Part shown: piece by piece, positions 47,501 to 58,532 of the stretch | How the letters are laid out: every line of letters starts with the position of its first letter | How positions within the stretch are numbered: the first letter of the stretch is position 1 | Source of the DNA: Toxotes chatareus | Lineage: Eukaryota; Chordata; Actinopteri; Toxotidae | DNA length: 64,000 bases | Reading direction: 5' to 3' | Assembly: GCA_016801885.1 (NCBI GenBank) | Contig: CM028891.1 | Coordinates: forward strand, 10,895,517-10,959,516 | Program-made: the position numbers and the translations under genes | The notes under the pieces: generated by a model | The model's input: only the letters and a program-made list of their open reading frames with translations | Databases searched by the model: none | What the model was told of the DNA's origin: nothing

Positions 47501-49642
47501 AGTGCTGGAGGTCAGCATGGTGGAAGAGCACGACCATGACGAGCTGCTGCCTCACACTCATGACAGCGACTTTGATGCCAACTGGTCGCCCTCGTGGGTC
47601 ATGTGGCTGGGCCTGCCCAGGTGAACAGACAAAGAGGAAGAATCACACAGGAAAAATACCATAACTCTGTATATGAATTTAACTGATGTACCGCTCAGAT
47701 GCAGAGCTGTGACCAGATGTCTGAATACATCTGCAGACCTTACAGAATAAATCTGCAGCTCTTCTCAGTCAATTTGTACGGGATTATTTCCACTAATTGA
47801 TAGTTAATTGCAATATGAGTAAACTAAGATCAGTCAGAGGTTTGTAAGGTCGGTGATTCACATTGTCCAGTCATACTTTTTCTCCTTCATTTCCTCTTCA
47901 CTTGTCTCTCCAGACTAACTTTACTCCTCAAAACAATCCCAGAAAAATACATTTAAGATTCACAACAGATATTTTTAGAGATATCATCTTTCCTCAGCGG
48001 AGGATAAAGTCATTCCCTGTATCGACCTATCTGCCCAGCCCTCCTTAACTCCGCTCTCTCGTCTTTTCTTGCAGCTACCTGCACAGTAGTCATGAGATCG
48101 TGCTGCGGAGGAGCCACCCCGGCAGCTGGGGCTTCAGCATTGTCGGGGGATACGAGGAGAGCCACGGCAACCAGGCATTCTTTATCAAGACCATCGTCCT
48201 TGGCACACCTGCGTACTACGACGGCCGCCTCAAGTGAGTGATTAGTTGTTCTTGCACATGACTGTGGCTTATGTTAGCAGTGATATAGTGGTGAATTACA
48301 AGGCAGATAAACTGTGATCTCCAGTTGGTGATTGATAAGAGTGGCGTGATGATAGGCCACTCCTTCAGAGTACAAGATTTAAAAAAAAAAACAGCTTCAC
48401 TTACTTTTATTTTTTTGTTAATGGTTTATTTTAGAAATATATGAATGTAGTTAATTTTCTATATGGGCAAGTCTGTTCGGTATATACTGGGCTCTGTTTT
48501 TCTCTCCTCATTTTTATATTGAACGTCATAGGCGTGGCCTTTTTGCTGTGTCATCAGCGTCTTATCTATTGTCATAATGAAACCAACTACAAATAAATCA
48601 GATTTCATTCTGTTTGACCTCATCGTCATACACATATGTTATAAATAAAAGTAAAAAAAAACAAACATCTATTGTAGGTTGGAAAAAAAAACTCTCTGGG
48701 GTATTCAGTAATTAACTTGAACATTTCAGAATGTGTCCCAAAGATATAATTTCTGTTCAATTTCATTTCCCACAAATGAACTGGGGTTAAACTCTATTAG
48801 GATTTTCTGTTTTCTGCCCCCTCGGCTCTCTTTCTCTCTACCTTCTCTGTCCCTGCAGTCAAAAGAAAATAATGTTGAGGTCATTCTCTACTGAAAGAAT
48901 TAAAGGATAAGCCTGGTGATATTCTATATTCTTCATAAAGTCAACAAATCCCATAAAAAACAAACAATAAGTTAATCCTACTAACAAAGCCAGACATAGC
49001 TCATTCTTCTGTGCCGTAGAGCTCCATTGCCGTCCTAATACAGTCCTATTAAAAACAAATCTGTGAGATGCACCAGTTACTTTCTTGATTAACTGAATAA
49101 TGATTTGGTTTGTGAAAATGTCATAGTGAATACAATTTCCCAGAGCCCAAGGTGAAGTCTACAGATTGTTTTTGTTCAATTAATTGTCCAAAACTCAAAG
49201 ATATTCCATTTAATGCTGTAGAAGAAAATCATAAAGTTGTCTAAATTGTATCTGATAAATTTTCTGTATCTGTATCAGCTATAGTTGTATAGTTTTGTTC
49301 TTTCCATGGGAATTGTTGATGGTAAGAAACATTTGTTCCAGCATTTTAACCACATTATCAAACTTCCTGTGTGAGCCACTGTCTCATCTCAAATGAACTG
49401 TCTTCCCATGATGCTCTATAACATAGTGCTGTTTGACTGGCACATAAGTCCAGCTGTCAGGTTCTATTTATATTCCACACTGACTTGTCTCTTGGTGTCA
49501 TCCTAGGTGTGGTGATATGATCGTGGCAGTCAACGGCCTGTCGACAGCAGGAATGAGCCACTCTGCTCTGGTGCCCATGCTGAAGGAGCAGCGCAGCCGG
49601 GTGGCGCTTACTGTGGTCTCCTGGCCCGGCAGCCTGGTATAG
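41552..49642 (+). CDS. lnx2: LNX2, RING-type E3 ubiquitin ligase with four PDZ domains (10 coding exons)
   Basis: LNX proteins bind and ubiquitinate NUMB and other membrane-associated partners. Exons: 41552-41955, 45301-45536, 45666-45803, 45994-46193, 46307-46720, 46831-47004, 47091-47268, 47395-47620, 48075-48233, 49507-49642; all keep phase, giving 754 residues (human 690). A RING finger lies at about 49-87 (CHIC ... DTPCGHTFCARC ... CPLD), followed by a TRAF-like cysteine/histidine segment. The NUMB-binding motif is LDNPAFEES. PDZ1 spans exons 4-5 (YVELGISIVGGNETPLINIV), PDZ2 is in exon 5 (EQLGIKLVRR), PDZ3 in exons 7-8 ([20 protein letters not shown]) and PDZ4 in exons 9-10 (SWGFSIVGGYEE). 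It ends SWPGSLV, a PDZ ligand-like tail. The ATG at 41552 was preferred over upstream in-frame GTG codons. Exon 3 has no counterpart I recall in human LNX2. Confidence 0.96.
42443..42519 (+). other. lnx2: Candidate alternative first coding exon of lnx2
   Basis: An ATG opens a 25-codon frame starting MLSNFNTRDLFNHFF and ends at a strong donor (CTGTG|GTGAGT) in phase 2. That is the same phase as exon 1, so it could splice to the exon at 45301 and yield a form without the RING finger. LNX1 is known to make a RING-less p70 form from an alternative first exon at the equivalent junction. No promoter evidence is visible, so this is inference. Confidence 0.35.
44011..44034. repeat. (AAAG)n microsatellite
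   Basis: About five AAAG units lie in lnx2 intron 1. The intron (41956-45300) otherwise holds the candidate alternative exon, the LINE fragment and unremarkable AT-rich DNA. Confidence 0.85.
44532..44960 (-). mobile_element. L1-Tx1-type LINE reverse transcriptase fragment, antisense in lnx2 intron 1
   Basis: The minus strand reads LGAEKVFDRVKRDYLF, then SRFGFGSTFISWIKLLHESP and TKQGRPLSLL. This matches the reverse-transcriptase motif A region (consensus LDAEKAFDRVEWDYLF) through motif B (QGCPLSPLLF) of Tx1/L1-like LINEs. The catalytic-region aspartate of motif A is replaced (LGAEK) and both ends are missing, so it is dead. Confidence 0.8.
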
Positions 49643-50299
49643 CTGGGCCGGATCAGAAGCAGGCTGCGCACCACGCTGAGTCCACCCAGAATGTTCTATA
49701 TTGGGAACGACCTTGGCCAAAGTGAACTGGTACACGCTACTGTACATCGCTCCATACCAGGCTTAATCCAGGACCAAATGCATTCAGAACTGTAGTAGAC
49801 CCAGCGGGACTAAGCCTGTCCTGACCAAGTGGGAACTGATCCAGATCGTGCCACGTCACTCGACAGACTGCACTCACAAACACACTGCTGTGTTCATATG
49901 GTCATGTTGTCTTCACTCCTGCAGGGAGAACGGTACTGCAACTGTTAACAGGCGATCTGTGCTGTATTCACCTCACCAGGCAGTTGTAGAATCCAGGGCT
50001 GTATTCAGGTGGATGCATCGTTGCAGGTAAAGATAGAAAATTAAAATAAATAAATAAAAGTAGTCTGTGATCCTCTGTCATCTAGGATAATGACTTATAA
50101 TCACTTTAATCGAGATGTTCTGCAACACCAGCGCTGTATCCAGCTGAATAAGCCTCAGGCCTTATTAGAAAACCTGCCGCACCCTGGGGGTTGAGGGGGG
50201 GAGGGGGCTCAGCTACCCTTAGGACTCATCACCATGACAACCAGCTGTCCCATTAGCTGGAGTTTTATACATGTGTGTGAATGTGTGTTCCGTTTGTTT

Positions 50300-50305
50300 A
50301 ATAAA
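50300..50305 (+). terminator. lnx2: lnx2 poly(A) signal
   Basis: AATAAA in TTTAATAAATATTTCC, about 660 bp after the lnx2 stop, with a following T-rich stretch. The 3' UTR (49643 to about 50325) also contains a G-rich run at 50186-50206. Confidence 0.65.
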
Positions 50306-50468
50306 TATTTCCTTCAAAAGGATTAACTGCTCTATAGCCTTATTTTTCCACTAGTGCAAATTGACCATTAGAAGGCAGTTTAACATGACTCATATGAGCA
50401 AGAAGCAGTTACTCATATTTAGACACAGGAATAGAACAGGCACTAGTATAGTGCTGTATTAATGAGGC

Positions 50469-50474
50469 TTTATT
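50469..50474 (-). terminator. gtf3a: gtf3a poly(A) signal
   Basis: The minus strand reads AATAAA about 100 nt after the gtf3a stop. It leaves roughly 130 bp or less between the predicted ends of the convergent lnx2 and gtf3a transcripts. Confidence 0.6.
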
Positions 50475-50570
50475 TTATATTTGAATAAAGAAAGTAATCA
50501 AACAGAAATATTTCATGATCTGCTTCACCACTAATAAACACTTCCAAGCAGATATTTATATAATGCAGCC

Positions 50571-50740
50571 TCAAGATTTGTTATCCTTTAAAGTTGTTTT
50601 GCGCAGCTTTGCAGCAAGCTTGTTGGCATCTGCTTGATTGGCTGCAGCTGCCGGTCTGACCTGCTGCGCCATACGCCAGGGCTGATTCTTTTTAGGATGC
50701 AGTTTCTGGAAGGAAGAAAATAAAATAAAAACAAAATTAT

Positions 50741-50777
<37 letters not shown>

Positions 50778-52853
50778 AAACAAAACAAGAACAAGATGGA
50801 AGAGAGAAAAGCAGGGAAAAAAAAATAATAAAGAAGTTGACAAGGACACATTACCTTCAGCTTTTTCTTTGCTGGATCATGCACCACTCCATGTCGCCAC
50901 AGGCTTTCCTAATTAACAATGAGACCAGTTAACAGCCACACTGTATTAGCATTTCATGGAACAAGTCTAGCCCCAAAAAAAATAAAAAATAAAAAAAAAT
51001 CTCAAAATCATCTCACTTCCAGTGGTGTGTGTCCAGCTGTGTATATCATTTGTTTTTAATATACTTTTTTTTTTTTTTTTTTGCCATTACTGCCAAAGAG
51101 ACTTGCCACAGACCAAGTATAATAAATGATACTGGAACCGAGTTTGTGCAGCCCAAAATACATTTGAAAACTTCACAGGATTCATTCTGCTCAGATTCTA
51201 CTGTTTTGTATTTCCTCTATAAAAAAAAAAAAAAAAAAAACACTCCAAATGAAACTTATCATCCATACATCAAGGTCTAGATTTTCTGTAGCAACTCATA
51301 TATTGATACAAGAAACATCATTTGCTTTTTCTGCTCTGAGCACTACAAACAAAAGTGAAGGTTTACCTTCATGGCAAAGCTCTTCCCACAGCCAGCGTAG
51401 GCACAGCTGAAAGGCTTCTTGCCCTCATGGTCACCCAGTACATGACTCTCCAAGTTGAAGCGATGAGTGAATTTTTTGTCACAACCTTTTCTGGGGCACG
51501 GCAGCGTCTTCTTCTCCCCGGAGTGGACACGCAGCTTGTGCTGGTGCAAGAACCAGGGGTTGTTGAACAGCTTTTTGCACTCTCCACACGGCACCTTGAC
51601 TGAGAACACAGAGGTCATTAAAACACATTTGCCATTTGTGACTCAGCAGCTCATCAGTAACAAGGTATGCAGTGGACCAAAACAGACATTAACACCTTCC
51701 ACAGTATGACATTCATACCTTTATGTTCTTTTCTGTGCTTCAGATATTCTGTCCACGTCTTTCCCTGGAAAGGACACGCTTCAGTCTCACAGGGGTAACC
51801 TGTGGCAGAGAGATAGTTTTTTTTTTTCCTTTAAGTTAAACGCACTCATCAAAAGATAAACAGTACTGCAGTTACCAACAAACCTTCATGCACTTTCTCG
51901 TGATGCTTCAGTTTTCCATGAGAGGGAAATTCTTTTGTACAGCCACTGAACGTACAACTGTATCAAAAGACATTTAAAAAGTTAAGATTTGACCAGGGAG
52001 AGATAAATGTTCCACTTATTCTTGCATCAGATTTGTAGCCACTTACTGAAAAGGCAGTATCTGTTGATGCTCACATTTGTGGCTTTTAAGTTGGTTCCTC
52101 TTGTTGAAATCCTTTCCACAGCCGTTATGGTTGCACTAAAAAGAAAAACAACAAGAGAGAGCAAAAGAAAAAGCAACCCAGGAAAATCCCAACATGCTCA
52201 CAACAAAACAAAAGGAAAACAAGACATTTCTAAAGGTTGTTGTACTCGATATCGGTTCTCCTGGTGCTGGTGAACTCGAGCCATGTGGTTCTTCATGCCG
52301 GCATTTGTGACAAAGGCCTCAGAGCACCCTTCAGCCAAACACCTGGAGAACACAGCAGGTTGCAGCTCAGAATGACAAAAGGCAACTTGAGAAACACCAC
52401 AAAGGTAATGTTTTAGTTTTCCAAATAATTTCAAATACGGACATAGTGGCTTACTTGTGTGGTTTTTCCCCACTGTGGCTGAGCTCATGTCTGGTGAGCT
52501 GATAGCGAGTGCAAAAGCTCTTGTCACAGCTCTCACAGGAGAATGGTTTCTGAGGTTAAGGAAACATTTGACATACACTCAACAACATTTACTGGTCATC
52601 GATAGTAAAAACAACAACAACAACAACAACAAAAACATCGTAACATAAACTGTTTTAATATGCCACCTGATCCTGGGCTTGATCATGTTAACTGTTTGCA
52701 TCTATTCATTTTGGCTCCTTGCAGTTCAGAGCCACTTACCAATCCTGTGTGTTTGCAAAGATGAGCCTCTAGCTTCCACGACTTACTGAATGTAGCTTTG
52801 CAATCAAAAAATGAGCAAACATAGAGTTTTTGACTTTGTAACCTCTCCCCCAT
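50571..52853 (-). CDS. gtf3a: TFIIIA (GTF3A), nine-zinc-finger 5S rRNA gene factor (9 exons)
   Basis: TFIIIA binds the internal control region of 5S rRNA genes to start RNA polymerase III transcription, and also binds 5S RNA. Exons: 52853-52740, 52549-52455, 52342-52246, 52135-52047, 51957-51884, 51799-51719, 51599-51367, 50908-50855, 50705-50571; all join in phase to 323 residues. Nine C2H2 fingers are seen in order, from CSFFDCKATFSKSWKLEAH in exon 1 to CAYAGCGKSFAMK, whose second half (ESLWRHGVVH) is in exon 8. The sixth finger region CPFQGKTWTEYLKH corresponds to the human CSFVAKTWTELLKH. A basic tail follows (DPAKKKLK, KLRKTTLKDNKS). The start MGERLQSQKLYVC has a short leader compared with human. 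Convergent with lnx2; mtif3, expected here from human order, is absent. Confidence 0.95.
50745..50774. repeat. Poly(A) tract, 30 bp
   Basis: An uninterrupted A-run in the last gtf3a intron; as read on the gene strand it is a poly(T) tract about 40 nt upstream of the final exon's acceptor and could act as part of its pyrimidine tract. Confidence 0.95.
52608..52634. repeat. (CAA)n microsatellite
   Basis: About eight CAA units in the first gtf3a intron. Confidence 0.9.
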
Positions 52854-55800
52854 CTTTTAATAAGAGATGTTAGATGTGGTGTTGTGGTCACAGACAAAAC
52901 TAGCAGTAAAGGGGCAGGACACTGAGTGACCTACAACTAGCAGCTCACCTGTGCTTAATTTATCCCATTGGGATGTACCAATTGGAGGAGGAAAGGGGGT
53001 GTCCTACGTGAATTAAACTGAAAAATATAAAACACTTTCATGGCAATAAATCAAACGTTTTTTTTTTAAAATGAACCATTTTACTCACTCAGAAATCCTC
53101 CTGCTGCTTAAACGGCGACGTTCAGCAGTCACAACACACTCAGCTGTGCAGGATTGCATCACAGGTGATTCAACAGATGCTGGAAAATAATCTAAGCCCC
53201 CGAGTTTAATAATGATCCCATTGATACTCAAACATTATAAACGTCCGTGACTCTTCCCCTCATGTTGATTGATTCAGGCTTTAAAAGTGTCACCTAAGGC
53301 TCCTTGCAGTATGTGTCCCTATCTGCTGGTCTGCTGTGTGTGTGCGTGTGTGGCGCGCAAGGCAAGGAGAGAGGCGACTGTCTGTCTCCATTAATCACGC
53401 ACACACACACAGAGAATTCACTGCCCTAATCTTGATCTTATCAACCCTCCAATATTGCTTTCTGATAGGTGTGATTTATTGTTGTCAGAAATTAGTCTTC
53501 ATTGAGGTCCTTTGTAACCCACAAACCAGAAACTAAAGCAACCTTTCACGGCCTTTAAAAGACTAGTTTAGAGGCAAGAAATGTCACACATTTCCTCTTA
53601 CAAGTGGAAAAATTAAATCCTAAGCAATAAAATACAACAAAGTTCATTGTTCAGTAGCCACTTTAGCAAAGAAAGCTAACTCACAACTGACTCTTTTACA
53701 CATCGGGTGAGTCTGAAGGAGCAAAATTTCCTGATTGTATTTAACTGAGCCATGGTGAACTGTATGATTGTGAACTCAACTTTTCAATTGTCAGCCAATG
53801 CAAATGTTAAAACGATCATATGTGGAAGCAGAAATTAGAGTATTACAGCTCATGATTAACTGCTGCAAGTCAGGCTATGTAACTTCTTTATTTTTTACAG
53901 GTAAATACTAAAACGCTGTGTAGCAGTAGCACAAGAGAGGAGTCATAAAGTCAAGAAAACAAACTGCTTTGTCCGTTATTTAGCAGTATCAATTTAAAGT
54001 TTTCTAACCTTGGCCAACGTTAGTCACCATGAGTTAGTGCTTATACTAGACCCTAACGAAGCCTGTGGCAGCAACACCCCTGGGAGTAATGAACTGAGCA
54101 AGGGTGCGTTTGTTTGTTTATGAATTCAGCTTTTCATTTCAAAGATAACATAGATTACATAGTAATGCTTAAAAAAAAAAGAAAAGAAAAAAGACAAAAT
54201 TTTTAAGGCTTAAAAAAACAAAGTCAGAGCCAATAACAATCCAGTAACCCTATCTGCTTGTCTAAACATGGGAGATGACCCTCTGTGCCCATGCCATGCT
54301 CTCATGTGAAACCTTTGACTGACTTTTGTGAATAAGGCCTATTGAGAGCCTGTCGGGCGTTAACTCAGTGCCCTCCCATGCTTCAGGTGAGCATGCCTGG
54401 GTCAGTTGACACTGTTATCAGCCTCCTCCTCTTCTCCTCCGGTCCCCCTCGCCTCCACCTCCTTCTGCTGTCAGGGCCGGGATCAATACAGCTGGCCCAA
54501 TATCCACATATATGACCATGCCCCCCCCCCACACCCCCATCTCTGATAACCACACAGACTCTATCACCCCGCCTATCACACACAGAGATACAGCATGCAC
54601 TCTGTTTGGCCTGAGGTGGGATTTCCTTGTGCCTTTGTGAAAACATCAGGCCTATCCCAAACACACACAAAGATCATGTGAACACACGCTGTCACACCCT
54701 AGAACACTTGCACCACAGTCACAAATATTATTGAAGGAGAGCAGAGTTTAAGGGGTTGGATTTTCATTCACTCCCTAAAAGTTTTTTTTTTTTTTAAAGA
54801 CTTCACCCCAGTACAATGGAATTTCAAATGTGCTCACAGCACAATGGTGGAAGTAACTGATTATATTTACTCACGTCCTGTACTTTAGCAGAATTTTTTA
54901 AAAATTTCTCCACTAGTGTCACAACACTGAACAATTATAATTTTAATCTTAAAGAACAACAATATCTCTTTAGAAAATCAGTGAAAATTCAGAAATCTCA
55001 TGTACACGTTAATCCCTGGTCACGAAAGAAACCAAAAATATCCATGTGACTAGATAACACTAGTGATAAGTGTGAGAAAATACTTTTAGTTATTTGGATG
55101 AATCTACCCTTTAAATGAAGTGTGATCCAAGTGTAGTGTGAAGGTTGATAATTGTGAAATTGAATATCATGCAACATTTTCACACACAACCCTTCTTGCA
55201 TCAGTGGTGCGCGCCTGTAGGTGTCCATATCCAATTATCTACTGTTGTGTATGTGTGCGCGTGTGGTTAATATGTAACACACCGAGTCGATACAGCTGCT
55301 CAGAGCTGCTGGCTGAGCTGACAGACTCAATCTGTGTGTGTCAAACATGTGTGATTAAGGAGTTCATAGTGCTCCGCGGCTTTTATCCGCAAGCCTCGTC
55401 TTTCTGCCCTCCTCCCTCTCGCTTGCTTTCTCTCTCTCCCTCTCTGTTTACTTTTTTGTTCCTTCAATCAGTAACTTCCATGAGTCAGTGCCACACATGA
55501 CACTGCGGTGTATCTGTGAGAACACACACAAAGGACCTACTGTAGATGAATAGGCAGGATTTGAATAACATGCAGAATATATATTCTGAAAAAATGATCA
55601 GAAGAGGTCAGATACTTGTTTTTTTTTTCATCTTTCATGGTTAAGATGTTAAATAACTTTCTCATAGGACAAAGTGGAAGAAATACACATCCACTATGTT
55701 CAGTTAACATAGTCAGTGTGTTGGATCAGTGCTAAAAGCTGTGGGAATATACAAAAATGCATAGATACAATTTCCCTTATCTAAATACTCAGAGCGAAAT

Positions 55801-56125
55801 CCAGACCTCGCCGATCAATACCAAGGGCTTTGGCTGCCAACCAGCTCATTGATTGATTGCATTTTATTTTTCCAGGTTTTATCTCTTCAGGTTGTTGGAT
55901 ACTTATTACTCTGCCCTGATAAGACCCGTGTCTGAATTCCCTGACCTCAGGCCTACAGGGTTATGAGGGTGAAGACAGACAACGTCCACTGCCTGAGCTC
56001 TGAACCAGTGTCCATGCTGGGATTTTTTATACTTGATTCCATCCTCAGCTTTACTCTTTCAAGAAAATTCAAGTGATTCTCTCACAGAAATGAAATCTAA
56101 TCCTCAGAGTGATTCATTGTTGGCT

Positions 56126-56160
<35 letters not shown>
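56126..56160. repeat. (CT)n(CA)n microsatellite
   Basis: About nine CT units run directly into about nine CA units. Other CA runs are at 41234-41252 and 39761-39792. Confidence 0.95.
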
Positions 56161-58514
56161 TACATTCACACGTCACCCTGTCAGCTGCTGGCCCTATCTC
56201 TGTAAACTGGTCCTAATTCGTGTAAATATTGGGTAAAGTACTGAGGTGGGATGAGATAACCTATTTGTCACATAACCAGCCAGCCATTCAGCCTCCACTG
56301 ATTAAACAGCACACATCAAGTGCTCACACACACACACACACATAATGCTGAGGTTTGACTATAATGGCTATATATTTTTATTTTGCACACAAAGGAAAAT
56401 GCAAAAATAAAAAGACAATAATGGATTTAAAAAAAAAAAAAAACAGTAATTCTTTATATGCCACCTGTTGAATGCCAAACATATATATAACTTATCAATA
56501 CTTTGACTAATTATAAGTGAATATAATCAGAATAAATTACCACTCTCAATGGTCAAAACCTTAGACTGGTAATACTGAAAATGATTTTACAGATAAAATC
56601 TTGTCAAAATTGTAGATTTACCTTAATAAATGTTTCTATCAGTACTTCTAACCTGTTTATATTACCCCTGGAAAGCAATTTTTGCTCCTCATTTAGAAAG
56701 TACAATGCAGTTAAAATTATTAGTATTACTGTATTATCATCATTGTAAGATGTGAAGTTTTTAAACCATTATCAAATAGCTACTCAACCACTGACGTCAA
56801 TGCAGTGCAAGTCTTTATATCTACATCCCTTCCTTAGAGACATAATGAAATAGCAAGAGAACTTCTCTACCCCAGTAAGTAAATGTTCTTGTGAGAAAAT
56901 GTCCTTATCTGCAGGTGAGAAGGGGAAGTCAAGATCATAGTGGTTAAGTTAGGCAGTGTTTAAGGGAACTGCTGAATCATGGTCTGTCTTAAAGCTTAGC
57001 ACCCAAACACATAACTAAAATTTTGACTACACAGGTAACACTATCTGTGGTTACAATAGAATTGGTCAGACAGAATAAAAAAATTATGACAATTAAATGA
57101 AGTACAATAATACATATGAACCCTATATATTAAAATAACTGCTATATTTTATGGTCTTCCAGTAGATTAGAAAAAGAAGAAAAACCTGATGCTTGTTCTA
57201 CAAAGCTCAGCACATATGCTGGTGAATACTGCCACCTACTGCACCAACAGAGTAGGAACTCTAACCGTAGAGGCATCCACTGCAAGAATGGGACGAGCTG
57301 CACAGCACCACTTTGTAGGAACTTTCCTATGGACAGGACAGTGACGTTCGAAGAACAGGTTTCCCTATAGGCTGATTGTCTTTTTGTATTGGACTAACAA
57401 GAACGTAACTGGACTGGGTTCCTCCCAAAGACCCTGTACAGCCTCATGTGTTTCCAATTTTTGTATCTGAGGGCTACACAAACTGTAGATTGGCAAAGCA
57501 ATTCTGGCATTTACACATAATGAAACTCTGTACCAAACTTCAATGATAAGCAAGTAAGTTATCCTACTTTAACAGAAACAACTGGAGGGATCACGATACA
57601 TACCCCCCACAGACCCATTTATACTCTCAAGAAAGCTTGAGACCTAATGTATGTACTCTGGTGTTGTTTCATATTCTCGCTCATTTTGGTGCAGTGGTTC
57701 TGTGTCTCAAAAGTCTTGACTGAGTTTGTTCTTGTCAAATCAGTCTAAGGACAACACCCACACATGGTCTAATCAAAAAAAAAAAAAAATAAGTAAAATT
57801 TTTTTTGATTAAAATTAAGTGGGAACACTTGGGTACATGATGGATGTGTAGGGGCCTTTCATTGCTGCCAATCAGGGACCAATGAGCCCAGGTGACAAAC
57901 GGACGTCACACCAGACATTTGACTTGTTACGGAGGATAAAACAAAGGCGATATTAATACCATTAACGATGACGCTGTTCAAGTGTCCCAATAAGCCATGA
58001 CAGTGATCCAGCATGCGCAATACCAGCACCCTAAACCTTAAGCAGTTACATTGCAATTCAGCTCTAATTTTTACTTATTTTGTCTACTGTACATAAACTA
58101 TCCTCTGAAAAAATGGTTTAATTTACAATTAGCAAACTGGCCAACTTCAACAGGTGCAACAGGAGTAAGTATTGCGTACACTCTCTTTCCAGGTCTAAGA
58201 AATCCTGCACACACAAAACACTTGTGTAGGATATTTGATTGCTGGTATTCAGTGAGACTGTTGACCAAGATCACTGACAGTGCAAATGGGATAAACCTCA
58301 GCTGATTTGTCAGGTGTGATGTACAGGTGTGATGCTTGTGACATGTGTGGCAGTCGCTCTCAGATCGCCGGTGAAATGAAGTGCTTTTGATTTCATTTTA
58401 AGCAATCAAAAGAGGCGAATCATCACTGAGTGATAGCACATCATGACACTTCGACGTGGATCCACGTGTGAAAAGATGACAACATGACAAGTGGTGTGTG
58501 TGTGTACAAATATT

Positions 58515-58520
58515 TTTATT
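58515..58520 (-). terminator. rpl21: rpl21 poly(A) signal
   Basis: Minus-strand AATAAA 13 nt after the stop codon. The short 3' UTR is usual for ribosomal protein genes. Confidence 0.75.
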
Positions 58521-58532
58521 CTGGTGAGCACT

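Larger units (their letters stand above)
52854..58532. other. gtf3a-rpl21 intergenic region, no gene recognised
   Basis: About 5.7 kb without a convincing coding exon on either strand. In human RASL11A lies here; no Ras-type GTP-binding motif was seen in the open frames. The stretch near gtf3a includes its 5' flank. A fragment similar to the AAGTAC-type repeat is at about 54836-54960. CT/CA microsatellites lie at 56126-56160 and CA at 56323-56341. A strong CTCF-like word is at 57230-57242. The remainder is AT-rich and unremarkable. Confidence 0.6.

Noticed and set aside
55138..55500. 120-codon plus frame in the gtf3a-rpl21 interval
   Set aside because: Cysteine-rich, no domain, contains simple CT-rich sequence and no splice partner; looked for RASL11A motifs and found none.
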